DNA from: Apteryx mantelli
Lineage: Eukaryota > Chordata > Aves > Apterygiformes > Apterygidae
Direction of reading: 5' to 3'
Assembly: GCF_036417845.1 (NCBI RefSeq)
Contig: NC_089981.1
Location: forward strand, 41,112,668-41,176,667
DNA length: 64,000 bases
Below the pieces are notes generated by a model. That model was given only the letters and a program-made list of their open reading frames with translations. It ran no database searches and was not told where the DNA came from. Made by a program: the position numbers and the translations under genes. This document shows positions 37,698-50,148 of this stretch, one piece after another; within the stretch, counting starts at the first letter, position 1, and every line of letters begins with the position of its first letter.

Positions 37698-38519
37698 CTG
37701 AGAATAGAAAAAGGACAAAAAGATTAGTTTAACTGTATGTTTATGACTAATTCACAAGGCTTTCTGCACTTCGTGTTTCCTGTTTTTGCTAGAGGTAGTA
37801 AAAAGCCAGTGACTGGTGCAGAGTAGTTATGTTCCATCTTTGTTAATAGCACTTACCCATTGAGGAAATGCATGTGATCCTTTAAATAATCATTTAAGAA
37901 AGGTTTAAATGTCAATATGATTATAATAAGCAGTTTTCTTTCCATCATCAAATTTTCTTCCATATTCTAGCAACATCCAACCAGAAATATCTGTGGAGTT
38001 TGGGCAAAGACACATTATTTCACTCTCTTTTCCACTTATCCCTGAATTTTCCAGAATTATGCAATTTTATTATTTACAAAGACAGGAAATATTCATGCTA
38101 GCCACTACAGAACAAGTTTATTCTATGGTGTTCCCACTGTCAGGAGCAATGAGAATTGGAAGGTCCTGATGAAAAAAATGTTCTTGTGGGATTTCCAAAG
38201 CCATTTAGTCAAAGTATAAATACTTTTGTCCCACCTTCACGGTTGAACTAATGAAACTGTGTATTGCTAATGCTTTATTTTTTGTATTTTAACTTGTATA
38301 ACCTACTTGTAGCTCACAAACAATGAAATGAAATGCCAGTTGAAAAAACATATCCTAATTTGACAAGGATTCAGACAGCAAAAGCCAAGATCCAAGATGA
38401 GGTATAAAACATTCTATCAAGTTAAAGGGTTTGACCCAAGGTTTTTGTGACTCCATTTCTGAAGCTCACCACAGCAAGCAACTTTGTATCTGTTATTGCC
38501 ATACCTAAATTATGCTTGA

Positions 38520-38945
38520 GTGCAAGGTGAATTGGTCTAAGTGATTTATTATGCGAAGTTATAAGCAAAGGAAATGATATTTTTTACTGTAATAAGATCA
38601 GTCTCAAATTTATAAACAATGCCAGATGTTTATGTTTACCTAACATAGCACTAATTATTAAAAAAGACTGACAGAATTAGATGTCAGATAAAAAATTGTA
38701 ATATGCCTACAGCTAGAAGTATTAATGAACATTTTTATAATTGTTTAGTAAACTTGTAAATATATATACTCTTTCAGTACTGCTGTACAATGCCTTCTCA
38801 CATCCACACTATTAAGAAATGGCAGGCCTTTTTAGCGCCTGCAGAAATCCTGATTAATGTTTGAGAAAGTCATATTCAACCCATTAAGCGTATTACAATT
38901 TCCAGTGCAAATTTGGCATTCAATATTAGCACTAGCACTATATAT
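38520..38945. promoter_or_regulatory. Candidate conserved non-coding block
   Basis: AT-rich but complex: ATTTATTATGCGAAGTTAT, CACTAATTATTAAAA, TCCTGATTAATGTTTGAG, CCATTAAGCGTATTACAA. Many homeodomain-type cores and few repeats; joins the exon-like block at 38948. Confidence 0.18.
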
Positions 38946-38947
38946 AC

Positions 38948-39161
38948 TTAATCTCTGCTATCCATTTTCCAACTTCTCGGGCCGCGGAAGGGAGTTTGGC
39001 AAACACTGCTAACAATTAAACAAGTAGCTGGCATTTTCCTGCCATCACTTCTCAGGTAAACTGCACTTGCCTGCAGCCTTTCCAGCACAAGGCTCCGTTT
39101 CTTTCCTGCCACTGTTCTATTGACTAAGCAGTCAACTACCATGAGGTATTTCCTTTGATTT
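38948..39161 (-). CDS. Exon-like segment, minus strand
   Basis: Seen: a strong acceptor (GTAGTTCTGTTTTCATACAG) ends at 39162 on the minus strand. The frame is open for about 70 codons (includes YLMVVDCLVNRTVAGKKRS and SLVLERLQASAVYLRSDG) to a stop at 38950-38948. A GC-type donor (CTGCAG|GCAAGT) sits inside at about 39070. No family recognised; the same block also looks like conserved non-coding sequence. Confidence 0.18.
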
Positions 39162-40639
39162 CTGTATGAAAACAGAACTACAAAACACATCCTTATATTT
39201 TTGCTTTGATCCAAGATATTGTTCGAGATTGATCCAAAGCCAACTCAATTCAACAGAACATTTTGTCCACAGAGGATTTTGGATCAGGTACTTAACTGGT
39301 ATAATCTATAAATTCTTCCAGCTCTTTATCAATATTTATTATGCAAATTTAGTTTCCCTTAGATTCATTGACTTTCAGCTCACACTTCAATATATATTAT
39401 ATGGGAATTTGACCACTTGTACTTTACAGTGTAAAACTGAAATATAAATTCCACTGCATGTTATCACTAACAGCTACCAAACTTTTTTTGTGGTCTAAAA
39501 TTCATTCATCTTGATTGCTTGACTCCACTGAATGACGTATATACAGGGAAAAGGCTCTATGTAAGTGTTGAGGGCAAGTAGGCTTCCACTCTGGACTAGC
39601 TAAGGCAGTTGCCAGAAGGCTTACAATTGCCGCAGAGGAATGAGTAAGCACCTGGACTACCCATGAACAGCCACAATATGCAATGATTCAAGGGCACAAT
39701 CACCCCAGGCATGGGGAACACGTTGTCTCTGTAGACAGTGAAAGGGGAATTTATGTTGTCTTGGCAGGAGGTTCAAGTCACCCAGAGATGAATTACACTG
39801 TCATTTCTGTTATGAATCAACTGCCAACAGGGTTGATAAAAAAAATAGAGAAACCTGACAAACTTAGGAGTCTTTTTGCCTCTGTAAAGTTTTATTAACA
39901 TTTGGAAAAACAGACAGCTGGGCACATTCAGTACAGGTAGAGAAGGTTATAAAAAACTATAAAGAAACCGGCAGACCCCTCTATTTACTACTGACAGTTA
40001 AAGCTGTTGTTCTTCTATCATATCCATTTAAGATTTGGCATGCTTTTCTTTTGGTACTTAAACATCAGCAGTTGGGTCAAGACAAAATCTATACAGTTGC
40101 AAAGGGAAGCCACAGGCACTGACGTAAAACTCCAGCCAAACTAGACCTTTGCAAAACTACAACAACACGAGCAATGTAAATCATTCAATAGCAGCAAACC
40201 ACTAGCAAAATAAATACATAAATAAGCATGCAGCAGCATGCTGCACAGCACTATTATGAGTGCAGTGAAGGGAAAGGGGGTACCAGGAAGAGTAAAAGGG
40301 AAGAACAGAAGATGAAGGACTAATAGATGCATGCAGCTGGCACTTGAACGGATGGATTATATAGCTACATTATATCTATTTTATATATATTTAAAATGTT
40401 CAGAGTTGCAATCAGTGGGGGCTAGAGTAGAGAAAGAGATCATTATATTATTCAGATAACAGCATCTGCTGGCTGCCTCAAGCAGAGTCATTTGTTTGGT
40501 TGAACAAATCTATGACTACAGGGAATTTATCCCAGCAAATTTACTGACGCTGCCACTTGTATTACAGAAGCAAAACTGAGGATCAACTTATCACATGATA
40601 CAGATGGCTGCTGAAGGAATGCACCATAATAGCTTCTTT

Positions 40640-41150
40640 GATATGAATTACCTGAACCACTGGTGTAGATTCCGAAGTGATGACGACTCTGGCAGCGATA
40701 ATTAAATTGAATTTTGTAGGGAATGTACTACTGCATTATGCATAACATAGCAGCTTTCCCAAAATATTTCAGAAGTAATTCAATGCTCTGCTTAATTACT
40801 TGCATTTCCTCCTAGGCCATCCAAAAATGTAATATTTGATCATTTTTTAACTGTACGTGTTAGCAGGATCCGCTCTTCAGCAACCCAGATATGGAAATTT
40901 ATGTGTGGTGGCAAATTACATCAATTTATTTGCTGTGGTTTAATTTCATTAACACACATGATAAGAGAGATTGAGCTCAACATCTCTCCTTTTATGTACA
41001 AATAACCCCCTGGGTGACATATCATATGAAACCCAATTACTGCACATAATAAAATGACACCACAAATAAAAACATATTTCCTAATTCAGTTATACTCAGA
41101 GACGAAGAGTTAGTAAACATACATTTGGCACTGAGTCAGTAATCAGCACC
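40640..41150. promoter_or_regulatory. Candidate conserved non-coding (enhancer-like) block
   Basis: Non-repetitive, stop-rich sequence dense in homeodomain and POU-type sites: TAATTA at 40699-40704 and 40793-40798, the 10-bp palindrome TTATGCATAA at 40736-40745, CAATTA and TTTAT-type HOX sites after 41030. No simple repeats, and intact CpGs (CAGCGATAA, GTACGTG). This is the look of deeply conserved developmental enhancers, but conservation cannot be tested here. Confidence 0.22.
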
Positions 41151-41263
41151 ACTTCCTCGGTTATATAATAATCTAAAGCATATGATCCCTGGTATGAGCA
41201 GAAGGGGGATGAGGAGCCCGTGTTGGTTTCTGGCCCATTTGCTTCTTGATTCTCATCCATGGG

Positions 41264-41404
41264 TTACGCTGGGCAAAGTGAGGGCTGCTGCAGAGCAGCT
41301 CCTTGGGGCACTCCCTGTGACAGATCTGGGCTCTGCACCAGCTCTCCATAGGATAAATTTCCAGCGTTCCTCCAAAACTGCAGCCAACTGATTTGTGAAC
41401 CCAT
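41264..41404 (-). CDS. Exon-like segment in a GC-rich patch
   Basis: Seen: on the minus strand an acceptor (CATCTGCATGTCCCAAACAG) ends at 41405. The frame then reads MGSQISWLQFWRNAG, later GVPQGAALQQPSLCPA, and stops at 41266-41264. Codons are G/C-ending. Two other minus frames are also open across much of 41173-41459, so the open frame may only reflect base composition. No family recognised. Confidence 0.18.
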   Translation of the reverse strand: MGSQISWLQFWRNAGNLSYGELVQSPDLSQGVPQGAALQQPSLCPA

Positions 41405-44400
41405 CTGTTTGGGACATGCAGATGCAGGTTTGGCATCCGTAAAATAAATGTGCCTCCATTTATTAGCTGTACTTGTCATTCCTTATTGTAATGGAAGATA
41501 GGTTAATGGTTTCTTGTCTATGGACTCTATAAATTGATTTAAAAGGAGCTATTTCCTGTTCTCAGGACATTACAACATATGTATTTCATAGTTGCTTTTT
41601 AGCGGACCATTGCGAGGACTGACACTGGTATGAAATGGACGTCTGAGCTATGGAAGAACTGAAGTACAGAACTGTGCCAACGCGCGACCGCCTGCGTCTC
41701 AGGAGAGCAGAGGCAGTCGGAGAGCCTGGCTGTGGGGTAGGTAGCAACCCTGGCGCTGGGTTATAGGGGGAGTTTGATTGACTGGAATACATTTTCTTAC
41801 AGCTTTGAATTAAGGCCCCTCTATTTGCCATTTATTTCAGCTTCACCTTAGGTGCCTTACCAATTTAGTTACCATTTTCACGTGTGAGCCGGAACTAAAA
41901 AATGTACTTAAATGAAAACTGTATAAAAGACTACTGCAAGCAGTCCAGTCTTTACATTCTCTGAAGCTCACTTTGTGATTTCTTGAATAAACATCACCAA
42001 GATACTGGTCTCAGCTGAATCGAGTTTAAACAGAAACGTACAGCAGAAGACTGAGCAAGACATAAAGATTATATTTAGTTTCTGTGCTTTCTGTGCTTTC
42101 AATTCGCTCTCTTCACACCATCTATAAATAACATTTTGGTATTTGGTTTTCAGAAACACGTACTTTTAGATTCATTAAAAATACAGGCCAATTATAAATA
42201 TTATGGGCTGGACAGGGGCTTGTTTTTTGGTTTTAGCTTGCATGGCAGTAATCTTGATGCTTCCTTGAAAATTGTTGAATTGCATCATGTTGATACTAAT
42301 AGTATACAATTTCTGACCTCAAGGAATTAATGATGAAAGAACAACTACCAGAAATCGTCCCCTAAGGGTTAACTGACATAATAGCCTTTGCTTGTTGTTC
42401 CAGTCACTGTTGCAGAATGTCATGATTTCATAAACTTATATGTAGGACTCAAATAAATACATTGCCTTCTCTACATGAAAGCAGGACCATTTATCAACCC
42501 TGAGGATATTGTCAGAAGAATATAAGGAAAGTCAAGTGCAGTAATGCTCTTGGTATACTGGTTGATGACACAACAAGATGTAAAACACAGCATGGAAAAA
42601 ACCAGATGCAACACAGGTCACTTTTCCTCAAGGCTAGGAAACCCTCAGGGATGTTTGAAATAGCCTTTGAGAACTCTGGAAAGGAGAGAGCAAAATAACA
42701 TACAGACATAAGTAAGGTATAGTCCCTTTATCCTTCTCAGTGGAATCTTTTTGGGTATCAAACTTTGCCACTGCAGGAAATGTCAAGCATATATTGTCTG
42801 AGTAAAGCAATTATTTATAGTAGACTTTGGATTTGGTTCACAGAGAATTTGAAAGTTTGGGAACTTAACTGTAGCTTTTGGGCCAAATCAAGTGTGTTTG
42901 TGTGTATCCTGTGTAACTCTAACTTGCCTTTGCAATGAGACAGACTAAAGAATTTTTTGAGATAATGGCTGATTCTTATATCTGGAACAAGAATAGGCTC
43001 AATGATTTAATACGATATTTCATAATATTAATTGATAATGCCCTGTAGCGACTGGGGACCCCAAAGAAACTGTATGAAGATATAAGGTGTTGAACTGTGT
43101 GACACAGGAAGACTGGTTATGATCCATCATTTTTGGCATTGCACTTTCAGAAACAGTTTTTATTTTGGCTAGATTTTTATTTCTGATTCCATATTCTAGC
43201 CAGAAAAAAAGGATTTCTATTATTCTAAAACAATTAGTGATAAGAACATTCTATGAATATTTTATGCAGCCAAAAGAGGCTTCAGGTGAATGTCCTTCAA
43301 TAAAGAAAGTCTGAAAAATGTATTTATGCTGAAACAAATTGCTCATTTCTTATTAAATCATATAAATAGAGCTCACGATATGCATCTGCATATGCCTTGT
43401 AAATATGTATCACCAAGATACATTTTACATTCATTTCCTCAGTATTTAAGCAATTCTGCCCTTGTTAATAGAACTGCCATATTAATCTGACATTAACATA
43501 AGTTTATATAAACTTTCTTCCCTTTAAAAGCAATGATTTACATTACTTTGCAAAACACACTGGCTTGCAAATGTCAGTATGCAAAACGTATAAACATGCA
43601 TGGCATGCTAAGAAAAGTAATGTGTTGTTCTATTTTATAGATGCATTTTTCATTGAAGTTGGAAAATTAGATTTGGGTGAAATGAACAGTGTGTGAAAAA
43701 GTAAGTCATGTTGAGTGGAGATAGTTTAACATCAGATAAAATTTTGTTGTCTGAGAAAGATTATTCTAGAACATAATGGAAGAGAACAGTGGTAGATTTG
43801 GTTCTACAGTATTTCAGAAAATTTCTGTCATTTCACTGGAAAATTTCTTACAAAAGAAAAGCCATACCTTTCTTTACATCTTTGTCCCTATATTAAATAT
43901 ACCTTACAGAAGCATTTTAATGATCTCTTTCTCCACTGCGTATCTTTTAAAAAAGTGTCTTCCTGTTTTTCCCAATTAATTATTGTTAATGAGTGTTCTG
44001 TCCTCTTACCAGAACTTGCTTTGACTTTCCAACACCAGGACTTTTTTACTGTACTGCTGAGATGACAGTTAATCCCCATTTTCTGTAGGCCATCTATACT
44101 GTGCAGAAAGGAAACAATTTTAGGACAATTCACACATTCCTTAAATTCATGAATTTTATAAGGAAAGAAGGATACTGTTACACAATAACAATTGCTTCTC
44201 TTCAGCAGCGCTTTAGAAAAAGACTATATCTTCAATATGTTCTCCTACAGCTAAAGAAATTCTTTTCAATCATCTTCTGTGTTTTAGAAGAGAAATGTGG
44301 CATTCTGCCCCTTCTTCCCAGTATCTGGACACAAGACCATTTTCCATTTTCAAGAATCCATAATACTATATGGAGAACAAGCAGAAGATCATGGATCAAA

Positions 44401-44989
44401 GCAAAGTCCATATCCAAATCACCCAGGGTGTTAGGACAATTACTTAGGGTTGTATATTTTTTTTAGCTGGATTGTATTACAGATGTTTCACAACAGAAGT
44501 TGAAATCACTAACACCTCCAGCTGATGGTATTTAGGCACCAACAACCAGCTGATATACAGGAATGCTAAGACACTTTTATCTTGAGGATTTGGACCTGAC
44601 AGCATGTGCAATAGTTCAAAATACTTTCCATCCAAAAAGTGGCATTTCCTATAACATATATATAACTGGCACAATATTTAGTATGAGACTGTGTGTCTTT
44701 GTTGTATATGTGTATATAAGACAGAGATCATTCTCATCTCTTAGCTTTTCAGCATGCTTTAATTTTGCATGTAACTGTCTTCTATAGCACTACCTGCATT
44801 TATTCATTACTATTAAGTGTAATAGTGGACCACTATTATAAGAACTCTCTGAGCACTTCCATTTCTTTTGTTACTGCAATACAGCTAAAACTATACTGTG
44901 TCTAAAATAGTTTTCTGTTTTTTTCTTTTTCCTCTTTTTTTTTTTGCCATAGAGAGAAATGTAGTCAAGAACCCAACAGAATTATCCTT

Positions 44990-45185
44990 CACACCAGTTC
45001 TCTGGTTTTGGCTCTATCACTAAATCTGAAAGTAACTCATTTAACCTTCCTACATCTTAGCTTCTTCAGCTATAAAAGGTTTCCTGCCAGGCAAGTTAGA
45101 TAATGACAACTAATTCTTCTTAGTTTTAAACTGAGTGAAGTAAGAGGATTGTAAACTATCATTAATATTTAATTATTTGCATCCC
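44990..45185 (+). mobile_element. Ancient MIR/L2-like SINE remnant
   Basis: Seen: GGCTCTATCACTAAAT, then AACTCATTTAACCTTCCTA, CATCTTAGCTTCTTCAGCTA and TAAAAGG appear in the order of the MIR core (GGCTCTGCCACTTA... AGTTACTTAACCTCTC... CTCAGTTTCCTCATCTGTAAAA). Similarity is by eye and about what a 100-My-old element would keep. A T-rich tract and CCATAG precede it at 44911-44952. Confidence 0.45.
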
Positions 45186-46039
45186 CTTAGCACATTATTT
45201 TTATAAGAAGATTATATAGCAATTCTAAGCCAAGGAGAGGGATGAGGTAGGATAACAGTGAATATTATAGTATATTCCAAGTATGTTCCAAGCAGCTGAA
45301 CATTATTGTCAAAGTAGCTAATGATAATTACTTAATGTATCTAGGTATTTATTCCTCTTTAATAATGTATCAACCACTTATTCTAGTGGGAAAGGGCACA
45401 TTGAACTAGGTGAAACTTATTTGATGTTGTCTAATATATTAAATAGTGTTTAATAATGTTTGCATAAACCTCTTATTAACTGTAAGCCTGTATTTGTAAC
45501 AATGTAAAATACTATGTATCACCTCACACTGGAAAATACATGAAAAAGTGGCCGAGTTTATTTATTTTAAAGTAAGCAATGTAACATGTCAAGGTGTCCA
45601 ATTTTTAACTTAATATGTGAAAGAAATGTAATTTAAAATGAATCACTATTTCTCTGGACTGGCAAAATCTATTCCCCTGTGAAGACTATACACCAAACTC
45701 CTCAGCCATTAACTTACATTTCTCAAGAAATAGTAGGGGGACACTTTGGAATAAAAGCAATTATGATTCAATAAAGTGCAATATATTCTATTTAAATAAT
45801 AATTTTGCTCCTTCCTTGTCCATCTAATTCATTCTTTATGATTTCTCTTTTCAACCGTCTGTAGAAATGGATTCAGGAGACCATATCCAGGGATATAAAC
45901 ACAAATGATTTATCTGAGAGTAATGGGAGACAGCTAATCGGAAAGGGAATCTCTGTTTGCGTTTTATGTATGATCTCAGAATAATTGAATACTAACTCTT
46001 TGGATCTCACAGTAGATGAGCAGAAATCTGAGCTACAGT

Positions 46040-46125
46040 TTCATTTTGAATGACTTCATAACTGAAGGCCAGAGAGGGAGAGACTGTCAAAACAGAAATT
46101 TAATCCCAGTTCTGGATGAATGTCT
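46040..46125 (-). mobile_element. Ancient MIR/L2-like remnant, antisense
   Basis: Seen on the plus strand: TTTCATTTTGAATGACTTC, AACTGAAGGCCAGAGAGG and TTTAATCCCAGTTCTGG, in the order of antisense MIR/L2 (CATTTTACAGATGAGGAAACTGAGGCCCAGAGAGG... GGGATTCGAACCCAGGTC). Short and diverged. Confidence 0.4.
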
Positions 46126-48145
46126 ACACAAATTTTCAAAGCTACAACCCTTATAATCCTTATAAGTGGGACTAAAATATTGTACTTAAGTGGGCCCCAA
46201 AATGTATTTAATCCTTCTGTGTTAGGTAAATTCTATTTCAAGAAAAAGATCTATTGTGTATTAGGAAAACTAGTGTTTCAAGTCACTTACGCAGAAGCCC
46301 TGTTCTACTCCTAGTGAAATGACTACATCATGTATTCAGTTCTGTTGTGGCTGGGTCCTTGCAACCCAGCTTTGATTTTAGCAAATCAGTTCTCCAGGCA
46401 TTTCCATTAGTGTCAGTTTTGCACAACCAGTTCAATAGGTCTTGACAGATGGATTTAACTTTTGAATAAATAAAAGGATAACTTCATATAATTGGGCAAT
46501 TTTTTAATAGACAAGACACATAGCTTTTTTCCCAAAGATTTCTAAATTGAGCACCCATAATTGCAAACAACTGATGTGTACCCTAGGATGCTAGAATCCT
46601 GCCCTATCCAGGCAATCTGCACAGATCCTTATTTTGAAAGCTCAGGTGGTACTTCAGTGGTACACAGGGCTTGAAAAACTGTCTTTAAATAGGATGAACT
46701 TCAACCTAGCAGAATTATAGCAACAATAAAATGACATGGAAAGAGTAGGCAATTTTACTAAGAATTGCAAATATGGTATAAGAATAGATGGAACCTTGAA
46801 AGCAAAACTGTAATAGAGGAATCTGACAAGCACCGTAAGGTAGTCTAAAAGGAGGTCATATCAATACACATGAATATAAATCATTTAAATAAGTGTACCA
46901 AGTAATGCAGGCAAATCAGTTATCCTCTGGAGTCACAAATATGTAATGGGGACTAGGAACAAAGCTTAAAAAGAAACCACTAGGGTGAACAACTTCCCCA
47001 TCAAGGATGTGAACAAAATTTGTATCCATTTTACAGGTTTATTCTAGTGGCAATTGGTTTATTGTGAAAGGCTAGTGAAGTACCTGTAATGGAAAACAGC
47101 ACAAACTTGAAGAAAAACTAAGAAAGATTTGAAAGGAATATTTATTTCTTTGAATCACAAAGGCTGTAGTTGGAAACATCTACCATCTAATCAGAGTCTT
47201 TCTATTTGAGCAGTTCTTAAATTTGACCCACTTGCTCCTGTACTCAGCTCAATAAATTGGTTTTCTCTAAAACTCTTGTCTGGCTGAATATTGTCTTTCA
47301 GAAAAGCATCCCACCTTCATATGAAGACATCAAGAGTTACAGAATTAATGATGTCTTTTGGCTGTGTGGTTAATTGCCAGCCCCATTAAAAATAACTGAA
47401 CCTTATTTGTAACTCAGAATTTGAATGGGGCTCCAGCCCTATTACCCATTAAATGAAAACTAACTTTACAGTGCTTTTTCCTTTTATTTATATGGTTCAT
47501 TCAGTATTTCTTTGTTGAAAAGGTAATCAGATCACTCTGTTTACCCTTCTCACAGCTACCCTAGAATATTTGGCCGGTTATCTGTACAGTTTTTAGAAGT
47601 ACTGGGCAGCTATCTGAGTGGCACAGGTAGATACTAATAAATACTAAAAATGAACATCAAAATGAGGAGGTAGATAGAGGAAAGGCCAAAGCTCATAAAG
47701 CTTCACTGCAAGTTTTAGCTGGGATTTTGTTTCTGTTCGATCTCTGCTAAATATACAGGGCTATTTTGTTGAACCACAGATGCTGCAAATGAGAGCTATG
47801 TGCTGTCCTAGCAGAGTCTCTTCAGAACATTTTCTAATGTTTTTTGTTATATCTAATTTAATTCTTCTACCTTTCCTTAAAATTAGGGTTTTTTTTCTAG
47901 AATTCCTGACTTCAATTGCACTGTGGAGCCCCATGATACACAGCCTAATGAAAGAGGCTCCCTGGTTTATATATATATTTTTAATGATCAACAAGATTGT
48001 GCAGTCACAGGTTAGTTTTGCTCTCTGTCATTCATCAGTAAAACTGACAATTGGCATAAAGACTAAGTTTGTGACTGAACATAGAGCTTTGACTTAAAAC
48101 AGGAGCTTCAATACGTGCACAGCCAGATCACCTTTTCTAAATACG

Positions 48146-48158
48146 TATATATATATAT
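48146..48158. repeat. (TA)n microsatellite
   Basis: 13 bases of alternating T and A. Confidence 0.7.
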
Positions 48159-50144
48159 CTCCCAATATCCTTGGAAGAGAGAGAGTTTCATGCCCTGGAT
48201 CCTGAATGGATCGCAGCAGCTTCTTTCCAGCATCAATTATGCCATTAAACACTTGCTGGGTGGCATTTTGGGGTGACATTTCTTGGGGTGTCACCTTTTT
48301 GCTTCATGTAGGCTGTGCCTTGCTTGGTGTGCAGTCTACTGGAGTCCTGAAAATCAGCACACCAACTTGGAAGCTGCCTAGAATTACATAAAAGTGAGTG
48401 CACTGACTACAAGTAGTAGCAAACAGTATAAAATTTGGTCACTAATCATGCAGCATAATTAGGATTGGGAGGGAAACATGTTTTATATGTATGTTTCCAA
48501 TATCCCCTGAAAGTTTATGGTGTTATAAAAATATTTTAAAATAAATTAAAAAGCAAAAATGCAATGAAAATCAGCACACTATGTTGGCAGGTCCTCTAAA
48601 TGTAAACATGGTCTAGCATGCAAAATTCGAAACACATCTGGATATCTCTTGGGTTACGATAAATCCTTTGGATGAAATGAGAATAGCCTACAGGCATACT
48701 CCTTTTGTTTGCACTTCTATACAATGATCTTTGCTATTGTTTTCAGTTACTTTAAAATTTGTTACATAGTTTCAATTTTAAAAGGCTTCTGGCAAAGATG
48801 TATTTCATCACATAATGCGGAACAAATCATAGACCTTTTGTATCATACAAACCATTTATTTCAAACTTGCTGTCACAGTGAAGCATTTGAACCTACTCTG
48901 CAAGTTGATTGGGGATCCTGGAAAGTTTTTCTAGCCAATTAGAAGCCAACCCAATCACTCAGAAGTCCTTTTAAAAGGTAAAAATCAATAAATATCGAGC
49001 AGTTTTTAAATGCATCTTAATTTTTTTTTACATCTTTTTATCTTATAATGTAATAAATAGGCACTCAAATGCGTGCCTAATTTTAAGCTTCTAATACTAA
49101 AAATAACTCATATTAGTGAGTATGTTTTCATAAGAAATGAATTAGAGGTAAGTAGAACATAATCTTTAAGTCTTTGAAATGTTTCTGAATTTTCTTTTTA
49201 TTTAACAAATTTATGAAAGAATAAAGGGATTTCTCCAAAATTGCCTGAAACCCTGACATAATCTTAAACTTCCCTACTCATTTCAAACAAGTGGAATAAA
49301 AAAAAATAAATATACCATAAACTTTGTTTGGCTGAAATAATTCTTCCAAAACCTTTTCAGCTTATTGTCTAAAATCTGAACACCTCAAAATCAAAGTTTT
49401 AGACGAACAAGTTTTTAGATTCAGAAGAAAATTTAAGTTTAGCTTTAACTTAGATATCTTATCTTATATTTTGTCACAAACTTGACTTTTATTAGAAATC
49501 TGGCTTTTTATATAAATGAGACTAGAAATTCATGCAAAGCATTTCTAAACTGCGATAACTATTTAAGATCATTTTTATCCTTTGCTTTATGATCCATGGA
49601 AAATTAATCAGCTGCTTTAAAATTAATATTGGTTGCATGAGTATCACTCATTTTATACTGCTGGTTAACTGTATATTCATTTCAGAAAGTCACTGGAAGC
49701 AACAGCCTGCTCAGGCTCTTCACATGTAATTAATGATGATTGTCAATACGTCAACTACACTTTAAAGGAAAAGTTGAACACTGCTAACTGAATCATCTTA
49801 TTTAACTTTTCATGGTGAGGTCAATTGGTAAAGTCACTGTTTTCACACCATCGATAAGCAAATCTAGCTATCACCATACACCGGAGCAAATGCTGGCCAG
49901 CCTCTACTCGAGGGCTTCCCCTCTTATGTGGCTTAGGTGCGAGTACACTCTATTTTAGTAGTTTAAAAGCCTCCTTCCAAAGTGGGCTTTGCAGGAAGTT
50001 GTACTGTGAAGAGATTATGGAGGACTGGTAGTGAAATTTTGCCTGATCACAGTGGGGAAAGAGGAGAAAAGTCAGTTCTTCCCTTCATTTCAATAAGGCA
50101 GCTAAAAAGCATTCAAGAGAAGGCTGGTGTTTTTTCCTCTTCTC

Positions 50145-50148
50145 AGGT
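50145..50148 (+). other. Candidate recursive splice site
   Basis: Seen: the pyrimidine tract GTTTTTTCCTCTTCTCAG ends at 50146 and is followed at once by GTAAGAG. A strong acceptor is thus fused to a strong donor with no exon between. This juxtaposition (YnNCAG|GTAAG) is the known signature of recursive or ratcheting splice sites in long introns of neuronal genes. It implies a plus-strand intron spanning this point. A plus open frame (49982-50194) runs through the site, so it could instead be a normal exon end. Confidence 0.35.

Larger units (their letters stand above)
41840..50100. other. Non-coding stretch with ancient repeat remnants
   Basis: Strongly AT-rich. Apart from the MIR/L2-like pieces listed separately, only simple AT repeats and short chance frames are seen. 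41641-41760 carries a cluster of 7 CpG (AACGCGCGACCG...) of unclear meaning. Confidence 0.5.
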
